Below, piece after piece: positions 20,001 to 29,641 of a stretch of 64,000 bases of DNA. Every line of letters starts with the position of its first letter. Position 1 is the first letter of the stretch. The stretch is taken from NCBI RefSeq assembly GCF_038150125.1, contig NZ_JBBVMF010000016.1, positions 78,858-142,857 of the forward strand, written 5' to 3'. The notes beneath the pieces were generated by a model. It ran no database searches, was not told the DNA's origin, and saw only the letters and a program-made list of their open reading frames with translations. Source of the stretch: SW132 sp038150125. Its GTDB lineage: Bacteria > Bacteroidota > Rhodothermia > Balneolales > Balneolaceae. Position numbers and translations under genes: made by a program.

Positions 20001-20764
20001 GATTTAGGCCGATATATTCCAACCTGCGTTCATACCAGGATTATGCTGAATCTTCACTACAGGATATCCTTGGAGCTATGATTCAAATCACCCCATATAA
20101 AGAGATAAATACACTTCAGAGCATGGTATTTATCAACAAAAATGGCTTAGAGTTTGAGGCTCATCCATTGCCGCGTACGGCTCAACTGACAGCCGGATTT
20201 AGTGCGAACATAGGCGACTACGATAACGATGGAAATGAGGATCTGTTTTTGAGCCAGAACTTCTTTGATCTGCCCCCGGGTGATACCCGTCTGGATGGTG
20301 GCCGGGGACTATGGCTGGCAGGAGACGGCAGCGGTCAGTTTAGGGCCTTGCCTGGCCAGGAAAGCGGTGTAATGATATATGGTGAGCAACAAGGAGCAGC
20401 ACTTAGCGATTTTAATGCCGATGGTCGTATAGATTTAGTGGTTACCCAAAATGGAAACCGTACAAAACTTTATGAAAATCAGACAGAAAAACGTGGATTT
20501 CGGATCCGGCTTTTAGGTCCGGCGAATAACCGTGATGCAATTGGTGCAAGCATGCGGTTAGTTTATAAAAACGGTCAAAAAGGCCCAATGCGAGAACTAC
20601 AGGCCGGGGCAGGCTACTGGTCTCAGAATGGATCAATCCAGGTCATTGGGTATTCAGATGATAATCAACCGGCAGCTATTGAAGTGCGATGGCCGGATGG
20701 GAAATCTGAGAACATCTCAATTGAACCTGAAAGATGGAATTATGTGATTGCGTATGAGGAGTAA
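17039..20764 (+). CDS. Giant FG-GAP/VCBS-repeat lipoprotein with two ASPIC/UnbV domains
   Basis: A 1241-residue predicted surface lipoprotein (signal FFFLLLSVLLAQC, lipid cysteine 19). The ATG at 17039 is preferred to an upstream in-frame TTG at 17021. It carries many calcium-binding FG-GAP blades (DVNGDGWTDLY, DVNGDGHLDLL, DIDGDGDLDLY, DINGDGLPDLY, DVNNDGHADLF, DLNNDGALDMV). An ASPIC/UnbV domain follows at about 560-650 (IGARVTLSG, IRWPDGKES). The same order then recurs: more blades (DYNGDDWPDLL, DFNGDGRPDII, DYDNDGNEDLF, DFNADGRIDLV) and a second UnbV domain at the C terminus (IGASMRLVY, VRWPDGKSE). A close paralogue lies at 32630. Beta-propeller lipoproteins of this CRTAC1-like kind have no settled function; a role in binding glycan or matrix is inference from the PUL context. 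Confidence 0.88.
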   Translation: MKFKELFFFLLLSVLLAQCTTERENIEFDWNQEEGYRWSELQLPGQGKAGFKQLTESETGIAISSNLAEESYINNSVLLNGSGVAAGDVNGDGWTDLYFTQIDGPNKLYINQGNFRFNDISQVADVELNDYKSAGTVLADVNGDGHLDLLVTTYDNGTILLLNNGEAEFTHAKQSGLDSSTVGGTTMALADIDGDGDLDLYVTHYINERVRDLYSPGDLIGGNVAVREGDRYNIKEEFRKYYTNITSVMGPTIREKGTVDELYLNEGGIGEDWEGFKKVENLKDHFLDENGEPLGVGEKWGLTARFEDINGDGLPDLYVCNDFWTLDQFWINQGDGVFKKIDPHNFRHMSLSSMGVAVGDVNNDGHADLFISDMLSPVHSRRMRQIINMDPVPVGPGEILNQPQYTQNTLFVNRGDNSFVETANYSGVEASGWSWATSFIDADLDGLQDLFITTGYEYDAQDLDSSARLSQSNNEEPYNLERYLRTKLQYPSLNLKNRIYKNGGDLTFSEVGSEWGFTQEDVSQGLAIADLNNDGALDMVSSRMNDKAAIYENASGESRIAVRLIGSAPNTQAIGARVTLSGFEPLQVKRIVSGGNYMSGSAPQLMFAIKPEKPDQALNIRWPDGKESTIENVSANRIYEIYQDSISVRSGTDTDTGIAQPIFKDVSDRINMSDPENEFQDYRRQPFIPVMLSQLGPGVAWLDYNNDNREDFMQTSAEDGRLAVFRNEGGGEFTRQNIPGLDHERTHGGDQTAIIGWRTDKGMNVVVGQSDYEQPSTGVPSAYHYMIRDGKVVNTQELPGTGSSTGTIAAADYNKNGTLDLFVAGRVIPGEYPESASSALYTLDDEQFVQDEANTELLQDIGLVTGAVFTDYNGDDWPDLLVSTEWGSLKLYENDQGQFREVTQELGLDEYQGWWNGLATGDFNGDGRPDIIATNWGTNSRYEIVEDHPMRMYYGYIDGNNSLDIIQANYNTETQAYVPIRGLKFYSGFRPIYSNLRSYQDYAESSLQDILGAMIQITPYKEINTLQSMVFINKNGLEFEAHPLPRTAQLTAGFSANIGDYDNDGNEDLFLSQNFFDLPPGDTRLDGGRGLWLAGDGSGQFRALPGQESGVMIYGEQQGAALSDFNADGRIDLVVTQNGNRTKLYENQTEKRGFRIRLLGPANNRDAIGASMRLVYKNGQKGPMRELQAGAGYWSQNGSIQVIGYSDDNQPAAIEVRWPDGKSENISIEPERWNYVIAYEE

Positions 20765-21021
20765 ATGAAGGTCTGCTAATCGAATCAAAAAAAGCTGTAC
20801 CTGATCATTACTTAAATATTTTCATACACAGGTGACATTCATTTAGCCGAAGAACCTAAAAAGAGCGCAAATAAGCCTGTAAAAACGTTTCAGCATAGGT
20901 TTTGCGAAGCACATTAATCGTTTAAAACTTCAACCAAACTTGGAACATTAATGAAACATGGACCAACCCGGCTATTGGAATTCGTTGAACAGTATCTTAT
21001 AGAGCTCAATCCACTGATAAG

Positions 21022-23493
21022 ATGAAACCAGTAATGATATTTCTATGCATTGTTTCGGCATTCCTCATAATGGGTGAAGTAGCCCGCAGCCAACCGGCTG
21101 GGGATCTGTTGCTGTGGTATGATGAACCTTCCGGGGAAGAATGGGTGCGAGCGATGCCGGTTGGAAATGGCCGGCTGGGTGCCATGGTATATGGTAATAC
21201 CCACATAGAGCGGATACAGCTGAATGAAAATACGATTTGGGCGGGAAGTCCCTACCGTAACGACAGTCCGGCTGCACGCCAGGCTTTGCCGAAGGTACGC
21301 GAGCTTATCTTTGAAGGAAAACACGAGCAGGCTCAGCAGCTGGCAGGAGAAACTTTCTTCAGTGGTCCGTATGGGATGCCATATCAAACCGTCGGCGACC
21401 TGCTGTTATCTTTTCCGGGACATGGAGAAGTTCAAAATTACTACCGTGACCTGAACCTGGAAACCGCCGTGGCCACCACCCGTTATTCGTTGAATGGGGT
21501 AGAGTACACCCGGAAAGTGTTTTCTTCCGCGCCTGATGATGTTATTGTTATACAGCTTTCGGCCAGTCACCCGGAATCTATCACTTTTTCCGCATCTATG
21601 GAAAGTCCCCAGCAATCAACTGTATCAGTTAAAAACGGGAAATTGATTTTATCAGGAAAGTCAGGTGATCACGAAGGTATTCCGGGAAAAGTACGGTTTC
21701 AGTCTATTACCGCCTTTGAGACTAAGGAAGGATCTGTAGTGGCTACCGATTCAACCGTGAATGTGAGTAAAGCTGATGAGGTTACTATACGTATCTCCAT
21801 TGTCACAAACTTCAAGAGGTATGATGATATCAGCGCGGATGAACAGGCATTGGCCCGTGACTATTTAAACCATGCCCGGCAAAAATCTTACAGCCAGATA
21901 CTCGAAGCTCACACGGACGATTATCAAACCTTTTTCAACCGGGTTGAACTAGACTTGGGGAGCGCTGGGGCACCCGGAAAGCCGACTGACGAACGTGTTG
22001 CAGATTTTGCTCGGGGTGCCGATCCACAACTTATTGAGCTGTATTTCCAGTTTGGACGATACCTGTTGATTTCCAGCTCGCGTCCCGGATCACAGCCGGC
22101 TAACTTGCAAGGGATCTGGAATCAGCAGATGACACCACCCTGGGATAGTAAATATACCCTCAACATCAATGCGGAGATGAACTACTGGCCGGCCCAGCTG
22201 ACCAACCTGGATGAGATGCACGAGCCGCTGATCCAGATGGTCAAAGAGCTATCCATTACCGGACAAGAAACGGCCGACGTAATGTACGGTGCTGATGGTT
22301 GGGTGACCCATCATAACACCGATATATGGCGGATCACCGGCCCGGTTGATGGCGTATTTTGGGGCATGTGGCCGATGGGTGGTGCCTGGCTGACGCACCA
22401 ATTGTGGGAGAAATATCTTTACTCCGGCGATGAAGAATATCTGAAAGAAGTATACCCGGTATTAAAGAGCAGTGCAGATTTTTATGTGGATTTCCTTGTG
22501 GAGGAGCCGGAACATGGCTGGCTGGTGGTAGCTCCGAGTAATTCACCGGAAAATGCGCCCCAAAGCCGCTCGGGTGTTTCAATCGCAGCCGGGGTTACTA
22601 TGGATAATCAGCTTGTTTTTGAGCTGTTTACCAATACGATACGGGCGGCCGAGGTATTAGGACGAGATTCTGTTTTTGTAGAAACACTCAAAGAAAAACG
22701 AGCTCAGTTGCCCCCGATGCAAGTCGGCAGATTGGGGCAGCTGCAGGAGTGGATGGAAGACCTGGACAGCCAGGATGATAAACACCGCCATGTCTCACAT
22801 TTGTTTGGCCTATATCCGGCCGCCCAGATTTCTCCTTACCGTACGCCCGATCTATTTGACGCAGCCCGTACGTCACTGGAATACCGCGGGGATGTGTCCA
22901 CCGGCTGGTCGATGGGTTGGAAGGTGAACTTTTGGGCGCGTCTGCTGGATGGTAATCACGCCCTAAAACTCATTGAAGATCAGCTGGCACCAGTCGGCTC
23001 AGAACGGAACTTGGGAGGTGGCGGAACTTATCCTAACCTGTTTGACGCACACCCGCCGTTTCAGATTGACGGCAACTTTGGATGCACCGCCGGTATTGCC
23101 GAAATGCTGATGCAAAGCCATGACGGAGCAATCCACTTGCTGCCGGCGCTGCCCAGTGAATGGGACAGTGGCCGGATCAGTGGTCTGAGGGCCCGGGGCG
23201 GGTTTATCATAGAATCATTGACATGGGAGGATGGGCGGGTTTCCGAACTGAAAATAAAATCTACACTTGGCGGCAACGTTCGGCTTAGGGCTGCAGGTGA
23301 GATATTGGGAACCAATGGCCTGACTCTTCAGAAAGCTACCGGGACCAATCAAAACAGTTTTTATCAGCTAGTGGAAACCCCGGAGCCGTTGGTATCGCCC
23401 GACGCCGAACTGAATTTACCCAATGTTTCTGACATCTTTGAATATGATTTCGACACCGTAGAAGGCCAAACCTATACACTGGTAGGGAAGTAA
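21022..23493 (+). CDS. GH95 glycoside hydrolase (alpha-L-fucosidase / alpha-L-galactosidase family)
   Basis: An 823-residue secreted enzyme with a signal peptide (MIFLCIVSAFLIMGEVARS). The N-terminal beta-sandwich begins LLLWYDEPSGEEWVRAMPVGNGRLGAMVYG..ERIQLNENTIWAG, a hallmark of GH95. The (alpha/alpha)6 barrel contains the family motifs GIWNQQMTPPWDSKYTLNIN, AEMNYWPA, HHNTDIWR, and near the end PFQIDGNFGCTAGIAEML. The paired asparagines of NINAEMNYW and the Asp of QIDGNFG match the positions of the known catalytic residues in this inverting family. GH95 members remove terminal alpha-L-fucose or alpha-L-galactose. In a xylan locus alpha-L-galactosidase activity is plausible, because complex cereal xylans carry L-galactose caps. 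Specificity cannot be read by eye. Confidence 0.93.
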   Translation: MKPVMIFLCIVSAFLIMGEVARSQPAGDLLLWYDEPSGEEWVRAMPVGNGRLGAMVYGNTHIERIQLNENTIWAGSPYRNDSPAARQALPKVRELIFEGKHEQAQQLAGETFFSGPYGMPYQTVGDLLLSFPGHGEVQNYYRDLNLETAVATTRYSLNGVEYTRKVFSSAPDDVIVIQLSASHPESITFSASMESPQQSTVSVKNGKLILSGKSGDHEGIPGKVRFQSITAFETKEGSVVATDSTVNVSKADEVTIRISIVTNFKRYDDISADEQALARDYLNHARQKSYSQILEAHTDDYQTFFNRVELDLGSAGAPGKPTDERVADFARGADPQLIELYFQFGRYLLISSSRPGSQPANLQGIWNQQMTPPWDSKYTLNINAEMNYWPAQLTNLDEMHEPLIQMVKELSITGQETADVMYGADGWVTHHNTDIWRITGPVDGVFWGMWPMGGAWLTHQLWEKYLYSGDEEYLKEVYPVLKSSADFYVDFLVEEPEHGWLVVAPSNSPENAPQSRSGVSIAAGVTMDNQLVFELFTNTIRAAEVLGRDSVFVETLKEKRAQLPPMQVGRLGQLQEWMEDLDSQDDKHRHVSHLFGLYPAAQISPYRTPDLFDAARTSLEYRGDVSTGWSMGWKVNFWARLLDGNHALKLIEDQLAPVGSERNLGGGGTYPNLFDAHPPFQIDGNFGCTAGIAEMLMQSHDGAIHLLPALPSEWDSGRISGLRARGGFIIESLTWEDGRVSELKIKSTLGGNVRLRAAGEILGTNGLTLQKATGTNQNSFYQLVETPEPLVSPDAELNLPNVSDIFEYDFDTVEGQTYTLVGK

Positions 23494-23833
23494 ATGATGG
23501 GCAGCCAATATCAACGGGCTTTATTTAAGCTGAAAATTCTATGATAATGCACCAAATTTAAAATCCCAAACAGAAGCCATCAATGAGTAAAAGCAGTTCA
23601 ATATTACAAATATGTACCAACCCATTGCAATTAAGGAATATAACTACAGTCTTAAAAGTATTGGCGGTCGATGACTTGACATATGACATTGTCGCTCCAT
23701 TAGTAGAACATAAAATGCTATATGAACGTCTATAAATTAAACCTTATCGAGGTTAGTGGTAACTACGTAAGTGATTAGGACTGACCCGGCATCTGTTCTG
23801 ATTATTATCATAAATTAATTTAAATACAAAACC
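23494..23833. other. Intergenic region between GH95 and GH10 genes
   Basis: 340 AT-rich bases without a credible gene. A TTGACA-like hexamer at 23676-23681 lies in a partly palindromic stretch (GACATATGACATTGTC). ATCGAGGTT at 23746-23754 could pair with AACCTCGAT at 23852-23860 inside the start of the xylanase gene, giving a possible long leader structure. The size of the gap suggests the xylanase starts its own transcript, but no promoter can be fixed with confidence. Confidence 0.35.
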
Positions 23834-25033
23834 ATGATTTTTTCAAAAGGAAACCTCGATTTAAGTAACATTAAGGCAGTAGCAATGCTTTTAGTTGTTT
23901 TGCTCGTTGGGTGCGATAATTCAACAAATACAGTGATTTATGAACCTGATGAGGAAGTAGATAATGGAGGAGTACAAGAAGAACCTGCATCATTATCCGG
24001 TGCTTATGAAGGGACGTTTAAAATAGGGGTAGCCTTGAATAGTTCACAGGTCTATGGTAATCAACCGGAAGCCATACCGCTTATAAATAAACATTTTAAT
24101 TCTGCAACGCCTGAAAATCTACTGAAGTGGACAAGCATCCATCCACAGCCCAACCAATACACATTCGATGGCCCGGACACGTTTGTCGAATTTGCAGAAC
24201 AACGAGACATGTTTATAGTGGGGCATACCCTGGTATGGCATTCCCAAATTCCGGACTGGACCTTTGTAGATGAAAACGGGGATGAGCTTGGCCGCGAAGC
24301 GTTGCTGCAACGAATGAAAGATCACATCGATACGGTAGTGGGTCGTTACAAGGGACGTGTTGACGCCTGGGATGTGGTAAACGAGGCAGCAACCTGGTCG
24401 GATGGGCTTCGCCAGTCGAAGTGGTTAGAGATTATTGGGGAAGATTACCTTGATAAAGCATTTCAATATGCCCATGAGGCCGATCCCGGCGCTGAGCTTT
24501 ACTACAATGACTATAATTTGTGGGCTTCCGGTAAGCGGCAAACGGTTGTTGATATGGTGAAGCGGCTTCAGGAAAATAATATTCCTATTCACGGCATTGG
24601 AATGCAAGCGCATTATGGCATCAATGGCCCGTCGATCGAAGAAATTGAAGCAAGTATTCTTGCATTCTCTGAGCTGGGTGTCAAAGTGATGATTACGGAG
24701 CTCGACGTCAATGTACTGCCATCTGAAAATGAAGTTGATGTGGATTATGATCCCGATTCCGGAGAGCCGGTACCATCAGAATTAAATCCTTTCACGAATG
24801 GACTTCCGGATTACATGCAGCAGATTCTCAAAGATCGATATGTGGAGCTGTTTGAACTCTTCAAAAAACAACAGGATAAGATAGATCGGGTCACGTTATG
24901 GGGACTGGATGACGGAAACACATGGCTAAATGGTTTTCCTATTCCGAACAGAACAAATCATCCGCTACTTTTTGACAGGAATTATGAACCCAAACCGGCC
25001 CTTTTTGGCATCCTGGAAGTTGCTGAGGATTAG
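23834..25033 (+). CDS. GH10 endo-1,4-beta-xylanase, lipoprotein
   Basis: A 399-residue lipoprotein (signal AVAMLLVVLLVGC, lipid cysteine 27) with a complete GH10 domain from about residue 55 to the end. The subsite motifs are intact: ATPENLLKW, VGHTLVWHSQIPDW, DAWDVVNEA with acid/base Glu184, YYNDYNL, GIGMQAHYGI, MITELDVNVL with nucleophile Glu289, and LWGLDDGNTWL. It retains the catalytic pair missing from the GH10-like protein at 15113. It would cut the xylan main chain at the cell surface into oligosaccharides for the two SusC/SusD pairs. There is no CBM. It heads the run of xylan enzymes at 23834-32628. Confidence 0.96.
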   Translation: MIFSKGNLDLSNIKAVAMLLVVLLVGCDNSTNTVIYEPDEEVDNGGVQEEPASLSGAYEGTFKIGVALNSSQVYGNQPEAIPLINKHFNSATPENLLKWTSIHPQPNQYTFDGPDTFVEFAEQRDMFIVGHTLVWHSQIPDWTFVDENGDELGREALLQRMKDHIDTVVGRYKGRVDAWDVVNEAATWSDGLRQSKWLEIIGEDYLDKAFQYAHEADPGAELYYNDYNLWASGKRQTVVDMVKRLQENNIPIHGIGMQAHYGINGPSIEEIEASILAFSELGVKVMITELDVNVLPSENEVDVDYDPDSGEPVPSELNPFTNGLPDYMQQILKDRYVELFELFKKQQDKIDRVTLWGLDDGNTWLNGFPIPNRTNHPLLFDRNYEPKPALFGILEVAED

Positions 25034-25120
25034 AGGATTGGCCGTGCCCATTTCAAACGAATAACCAATTAGAAGAACCGAAATTTACAAGCAATCTGAT
25101 AAAGTTTATAAACTGTGCAG

Positions 25121-26800
25121 ATGGATAGTTCAATGTCGTTTAAAGAATTCAGTTTAAAGGGGATACTGCTTTTATTTGTCCTGATGATTGTACAGGCTGG
25201 GTGTGCACAAAACACGTCAATGCCGGTCGCTGGTCCTGATACAGAAGACAATACAGATGCTGCCACAAATAGTGCTCAAAATCCGGTAATATGGGCTGAT
25301 GTGCCTGATCCCTCAATTATACGGGTTGCAGATACCTATTATTTGAGCAGTACTACCATGCATTTTAATCCGGGCGTACCAATCATGAAGTCGAATGATC
25401 TGGTCAACTGGAAGATTGTTAATTATGTGTATGATACACTCGCTGATAGTGACGCTTTTCTGCTCCAAAATGGCCGGAATGCGTATGGAGAGGGTACCTG
25501 GGCCAGCAGTCTCCGGTACCATAACGGAACGTACTATCTGGCTACCTTTTCGAATACAACCGGGAAAACATATGTTTTCCGCACCAACGATATCGAATCC
25601 GGTTCATGGGAGAGATTCACCATAGACCGGTTGTTCCACGACCCGTCCCTCATTTTTGACGATGGACGCGCCTTCCTGCTGTATGGTGTCGATGATATCA
25701 GAATTGTTGAACTCGCGGCAGATGCTACGGCTATTAAATCCGGCGGTGTTGACCGCGTGCTCATTTCTGACTCTAAAAGTATTGCAGGAGACCAGTTTTA
25801 TGTGCCGGCGGAGGGAGTCCACATCAAAAAAATAAACGGGTACTACTATGTGTCTCTGATTTCCTGGCCGGCCGGTGATGGACGTACTCAGCTAACCTAC
25901 AGGTCGGACAGTCTGTTGGGTGAATATACGGGGCGTGTATCACTGCAATATGAAGGGATTGCCCAGGGCGGGCTCATTGATACGCCTGACGGCGACTGGT
26001 ATGCATTTTTATTTCAGGATCACGGGGCAGTAGGTCGCATCCCTCAGTTAGTTCCCGTTCGATGGGAAAATGACTGGCCAATATTTGGTGTTGACGGCGA
26101 AGTTCCTAAGCTGTTGAATATTCAGGCTGAGGATGATGATCCGGCCGGAATTGTTTCCTCTGATGAATTTGATGGAGATGCGGGGCCTGCCCAATATAAC
26201 GATGAAACTGAAATCCTGTCAGGCTTGTCACTGGCATGGCAGTGGAATCACAACCCCGATTCCGAGCACTGGTCGCTCGACGAACGTCTCGGCTACCTTC
26301 GGCTGACCAACGCCGAGATTGACACCAGCTGGGTAAATACCCGGAATACTCTCACTCAACGGACATTCGGGCCGCAATGTACCGGCACCGTTTTGATGGA
26401 TACCCAAAATATGAAAGATGGTGATTACGCAGGATTGGGCGCACTACAGGGTATAAACGGTTTTATGGGCGTAAAAAAAGAAAATGGAACTACACATCTT
26501 GTGATGATGAAAGAGACACCTGAGGATCAGGAGGAGATAGAGATTCTTCCACTGGTTCAAGACCAGGTGTACCTCAGAGTTGCGTTTGACTTTGAAAACA
26601 GGACCGATAAAGCCTATTTCTACTACAGCCTGGATGGTGAATCATGGCAACAAATTGGCGATATGCTGCAGATGCAGTATACGCTGGATCACTTTGTAGG
26701 ATACCGGTTTGCCCTGTTCAACTATGCAACGGAGACAGCCGGAGGGTCAGTAGATTTCGATTATTTCAGGGTAGAGCCCGGTTTGCACCAAACCAACTAA
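25121..26800 (+). CDS. GH43 beta-xylosidase / alpha-L-arabinofuranosidase
   Basis: A 559-residue lipoprotein (FVLMIVQAGC, lipid cysteine 28 from the ATG at 25121; a GTG two codons earlier is also open). The five-bladed GH43 propeller spans about residues 53-320. It has the three acidic residues of the family: Asp63 in VPDPSII (base), Asp174 in FHDPSLIFDD and Glu231 in VPAEGVHI (acid). The region MHFNPGVPIMKSNDLVNW resembles the GH43_12 / AbfB-xylosidase group. A C-terminal beta-sandwich of about 200 residues (SLAWQWNHNPDSEHWSL ... VGYRFALFNYAT) matches the GH43_C2 concanavalin-like domain that completes the active site in such enzymes. It probably trims arabinose or xylose from xylan oligosaccharides. 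It precedes the GH115 gene by 26 bases. Confidence 0.92.
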   Translation: MDSSMSFKEFSLKGILLLFVLMIVQAGCAQNTSMPVAGPDTEDNTDAATNSAQNPVIWADVPDPSIIRVADTYYLSSTTMHFNPGVPIMKSNDLVNWKIVNYVYDTLADSDAFLLQNGRNAYGEGTWASSLRYHNGTYYLATFSNTTGKTYVFRTNDIESGSWERFTIDRLFHDPSLIFDDGRAFLLYGVDDIRIVELAADATAIKSGGVDRVLISDSKSIAGDQFYVPAEGVHIKKINGYYYVSLISWPAGDGRTQLTYRSDSLLGEYTGRVSLQYEGIAQGGLIDTPDGDWYAFLFQDHGAVGRIPQLVPVRWENDWPIFGVDGEVPKLLNIQAEDDDPAGIVSSDEFDGDAGPAQYNDETEILSGLSLAWQWNHNPDSEHWSLDERLGYLRLTNAEIDTSWVNTRNTLTQRTFGPQCTGTVLMDTQNMKDGDYAGLGALQGINGFMGVKKENGTTHLVMMKETPEDQEEIEILPLVQDQVYLRVAFDFENRTDKAYFYYSLDGESWQQIGDMLQMQYTLDHFVGYRFALFNYATETAGGSVDFDYFRVEPGLHQTN

Positions 26801-26826
26801 TTAGAAAGTGAAAAAACTATTGAAGG

Positions 26827-29403
26827 ATGAACACCATGGGAAAGATGATTTTATCATGTTTGCTTAGCATTATATTCTGCCTGCCTGTTCTGGCACAGCA
26901 AACAAGCGGACTAACATCAACAATTATTAACACACAGGCAGAATCGGAAGAGGATTTCCCGATTGTAAACGAAGATCAGCAAGCGGCACCCCTGCGTTAT
27001 GATCCCAATGATTATGGAGGAGTGATTCGGGCCATTGGCGACCTGCAGTCCGATATAGATACGGTCTCAGGAGTGAAGCCTGAAATGATGACATCGGGGC
27101 CCTTCTCAGATCTTGAGATTATCATCGGCACGCTTGGCAAAAGTGAGCTGATTGATAAAATGGTGTCTGAAGACAAGCTTGACGATAAAGACCTGGAAGG
27201 GAAGTGGGAAAGTTTCGTTATAACTACGGTTGAAAATCCACGTCCTGGTGTGGAAAAGTCCCTTGTCGTAGCCGGCAGTGATATGCGCGGTACGATTTAT
27301 GGCATTTATGAATTATCCCGACAACTGGGCGTTTCTCCGTGGTACTGGTGGGCCGATGTGCCGGTGATACAGCGTTCGTCAGCTTTTGCCTTATCTGGTT
27401 ATTATGCTTCAGGTGAGCCCGCCGTAAAATATCGGGGTATTTTTATTAACGATGAAGAACCGGCTTTTGGCGGATGGGCACGAGAAAAATTTGGCGGCAT
27501 TAACAGTGATATGTACACACATATGTTTGAGCTGATTCTCCGTCTGCGGGGGAACTACCTGTGGCCGGCTATGTGGGGCAAGGCGTTCAACGAGGACGAT
27601 CCGAAAAATCCGAAACTGGCTGATGAGTATGGTATTGTGATGGGGACTTCTCACCACGAGCCAATGATGAGGGCCCAGGCCGAGTGGACGGCACACGGTG
27701 ATGAGTACGGCAACGGCGAGTGGAATTACCTGACAAATGAAGAAGGTCTAAAGCAGTTCTGGCGTGATGGTTTTGAGCGAAATCACGAGTATGAAAACCT
27801 GGTGACGCTGGGGATGCGCGGAGATGGTGACATGGCGATGGAGGGTGCCGGCAGCATGCAGAAAAATATCGACCTTATGGAGCGCATTATCTCCGACCAG
27901 CGTAATATTATCGAAGATGTTACGGGGGAACCGGCCTCTGAAACGCCGCAGGTTTGGGCGCTTTATAAAGAGGTTTTGCTATATTATGAGCAGGGGATGA
28001 AAGTGCCAGATGATGTTATCATCTTACTGGCTGACGATAATTGGGGCGACGTTCGACGGCTTCCGGATCTCAATGAGCCGAAACACCCCGGTGGATACGG
28101 CATGTACTATCATGTAGATTATCACGGTGCGCCCCGCTCTTACGAATGGCTGAACATGAATCAGCTGCCCCACATGTGGGAGCAGCTGCAGCTCACCTAC
28201 GACTATGGCGTGGATAAAGTATGGGTCCTGAATGTGGGCGATCTCAAGCCTATGGAATACCCGATGACCTTTTTCCTTGATATGGCATGGAATCCTGACT
28301 CATTTAATGCCCATAATCTTAAAGATTATGCACAGAAATTTCTGCGAGAGAAAGTTGGTACTGCAGAAGCAGAAGAGGCAGCCGATATTTTAACTACCTC
28401 TACAAAGTACAACAGCCGCGTTACTGCAGAAATGCTGGATGAAAACACCTATAACCTGGAGAGCGGTGAGTTTCGCCAGGTTCGCGATGCCTACATGGCA
28501 CTCGAGGCCCGCGCGCTGCGGCAATTCCGCGGTCTGCAGGAAGAGTATAAAGATTCCTACCACCAGCTAATTCTGTTCCCGGTACAGGCGATGGCCAATC
28601 TATACGATCTCTATTATTCAGTGGCTATGAACCGCAAGTTAGCAGCCGAGAATGACCCCCGGGCCAACTACTGGGCCGATCGTGCCGAAGATAGCTTTGC
28701 GTACGATGACGAGCTTACGGAGGAGTATCACAGCATTGCCGATGGCAAATGGAACCACATGATGGATAAAGCCCATATTGGTTATACTTCTTGGAACGCT
28801 CCTCAGGGCGGTGATCAAATGCCGGAAGTAACACGTGTAGATTCAAGCATAGCCAACCGGGGAGGTGGATACACCTTTAAGGGTGAGCATAACGTGGTGT
28901 CTATGGAAGCCGAACACTATTACGAGAGTAAAGCAGCTGAAAATACCCAATGGACAATCATCCCGGATATGGGGCGGACTCTGTCAGGACTTGCCCTGAT
29001 GCCCTACACAGAAATGCCGGATGGTGCCGAGCTTACATACAAATTCACGCTGGATACAGAAGCGGACACCGTAGAGCTTCGGACGATTTTCGGAACGACG
29101 CTTCCATTTAACGGGGAGGGGCATCGCGTGGCTGCCTCTATCAATGGCGGGGAAGAAGTTATTTGGAACATCAACGAAGATCTGACCTGGGAGAATAATT
29201 ACTCGCTGATGTACCCCACTGCTGCAGATCGTATCATTGAAACGACCCATACGTTACAGCTGTCCAACAGTGCTGACGGTATTCACACCCTAACTATCCG
29301 GCCGCTAAATCCCGGCGTGGTATTTCATAAGATTATTATTGATGATGGTGGTTATGAACAAACACATCTCAAGATGCCGGAAAGCCCGTACGAAAGGGAA
29401 TAA
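26827..29403 (+). CDS. GH115 xylan alpha-1,2-glucuronidase
   Basis: An 858-residue secreted enzyme (signal MILSCLLSIIFCLPVLAQ) that removes (4-O-methyl-)glucuronic acid from internal and terminal xylose of glucuronoxylan. GH115 hallmarks are visible: GTIYGIYELSRQLGVSPWYWWADVPV, YRGIFINDEEPAFGGWAREKFGG, LRGNYLWPAMWGKAFNEDDP, GIVMGTSHHEPMMRA, LLADDNWGDVRRLP, GGYGMYYHVDYHGAPRSYEW and the C-terminal accessory beta-sandwich from about residue 690 (VVSMEAEHYYESKAAEN). Length fits the family (about 830-980). It lies 26 bases after the GH43 gene, so the two are likely co-transcribed. Its presence is the strongest marker that the substrate is a glucuronoxylan. Confidence 0.95.
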   Translation: MNTMGKMILSCLLSIIFCLPVLAQQTSGLTSTIINTQAESEEDFPIVNEDQQAAPLRYDPNDYGGVIRAIGDLQSDIDTVSGVKPEMMTSGPFSDLEIIIGTLGKSELIDKMVSEDKLDDKDLEGKWESFVITTVENPRPGVEKSLVVAGSDMRGTIYGIYELSRQLGVSPWYWWADVPVIQRSSAFALSGYYASGEPAVKYRGIFINDEEPAFGGWAREKFGGINSDMYTHMFELILRLRGNYLWPAMWGKAFNEDDPKNPKLADEYGIVMGTSHHEPMMRAQAEWTAHGDEYGNGEWNYLTNEEGLKQFWRDGFERNHEYENLVTLGMRGDGDMAMEGAGSMQKNIDLMERIISDQRNIIEDVTGEPASETPQVWALYKEVLLYYEQGMKVPDDVIILLADDNWGDVRRLPDLNEPKHPGGYGMYYHVDYHGAPRSYEWLNMNQLPHMWEQLQLTYDYGVDKVWVLNVGDLKPMEYPMTFFLDMAWNPDSFNAHNLKDYAQKFLREKVGTAEAEEAADILTTSTKYNSRVTAEMLDENTYNLESGEFRQVRDAYMALEARALRQFRGLQEEYKDSYHQLILFPVQAMANLYDLYYSVAMNRKLAAENDPRANYWADRAEDSFAYDDELTEEYHSIADGKWNHMMDKAHIGYTSWNAPQGGDQMPEVTRVDSSIANRGGGYTFKGEHNVVSMEAEHYYESKAAENTQWTIIPDMGRTLSGLALMPYTEMPDGAELTYKFTLDTEADTVELRTIFGTTLPFNGEGHRVAASINGGEEVIWNINEDLTWENNYSLMYPTAADRIIETTHTLQLSNSADGIHTLTIRPLNPGVVFHKIIIDDGGYEQTHLKMPESPYERE

Positions 29404-29475
29404 ACGTTAACAATCGATTTAATATGTAAATGGTTTAATTTGCAGACCCTTTGGGTCGGAAAAAGATATACGTCT

Positions 29476-29511
29476 CCCTTTCCCCGTAATAGATTCCTTC
29501 GGGAGAAAGGG
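29476..29511 (+). other. Hairpin after the GH115 gene
   Basis: CCCTTTCCCC at 29476-29485 can pair with GGGAGAAAGGG at 29501-29511 (one bulged base) around a 15-base loop. There is no T-run, so it may be a messenger-stabilising 3' structure rather than an intrinsic terminator. Confidence 0.4.
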
Positions 29512-29641
29512 GACACTCCAAAATAAGTTATGTACTGACCTGGAATAATTGAAACATCGGGATCCTGTTTTTTGGTGTTGGATTTAGGATCATTACGCTA
29601 CGATACCGCTTTAAACAGAGTCACTTAACGGATACGAACAA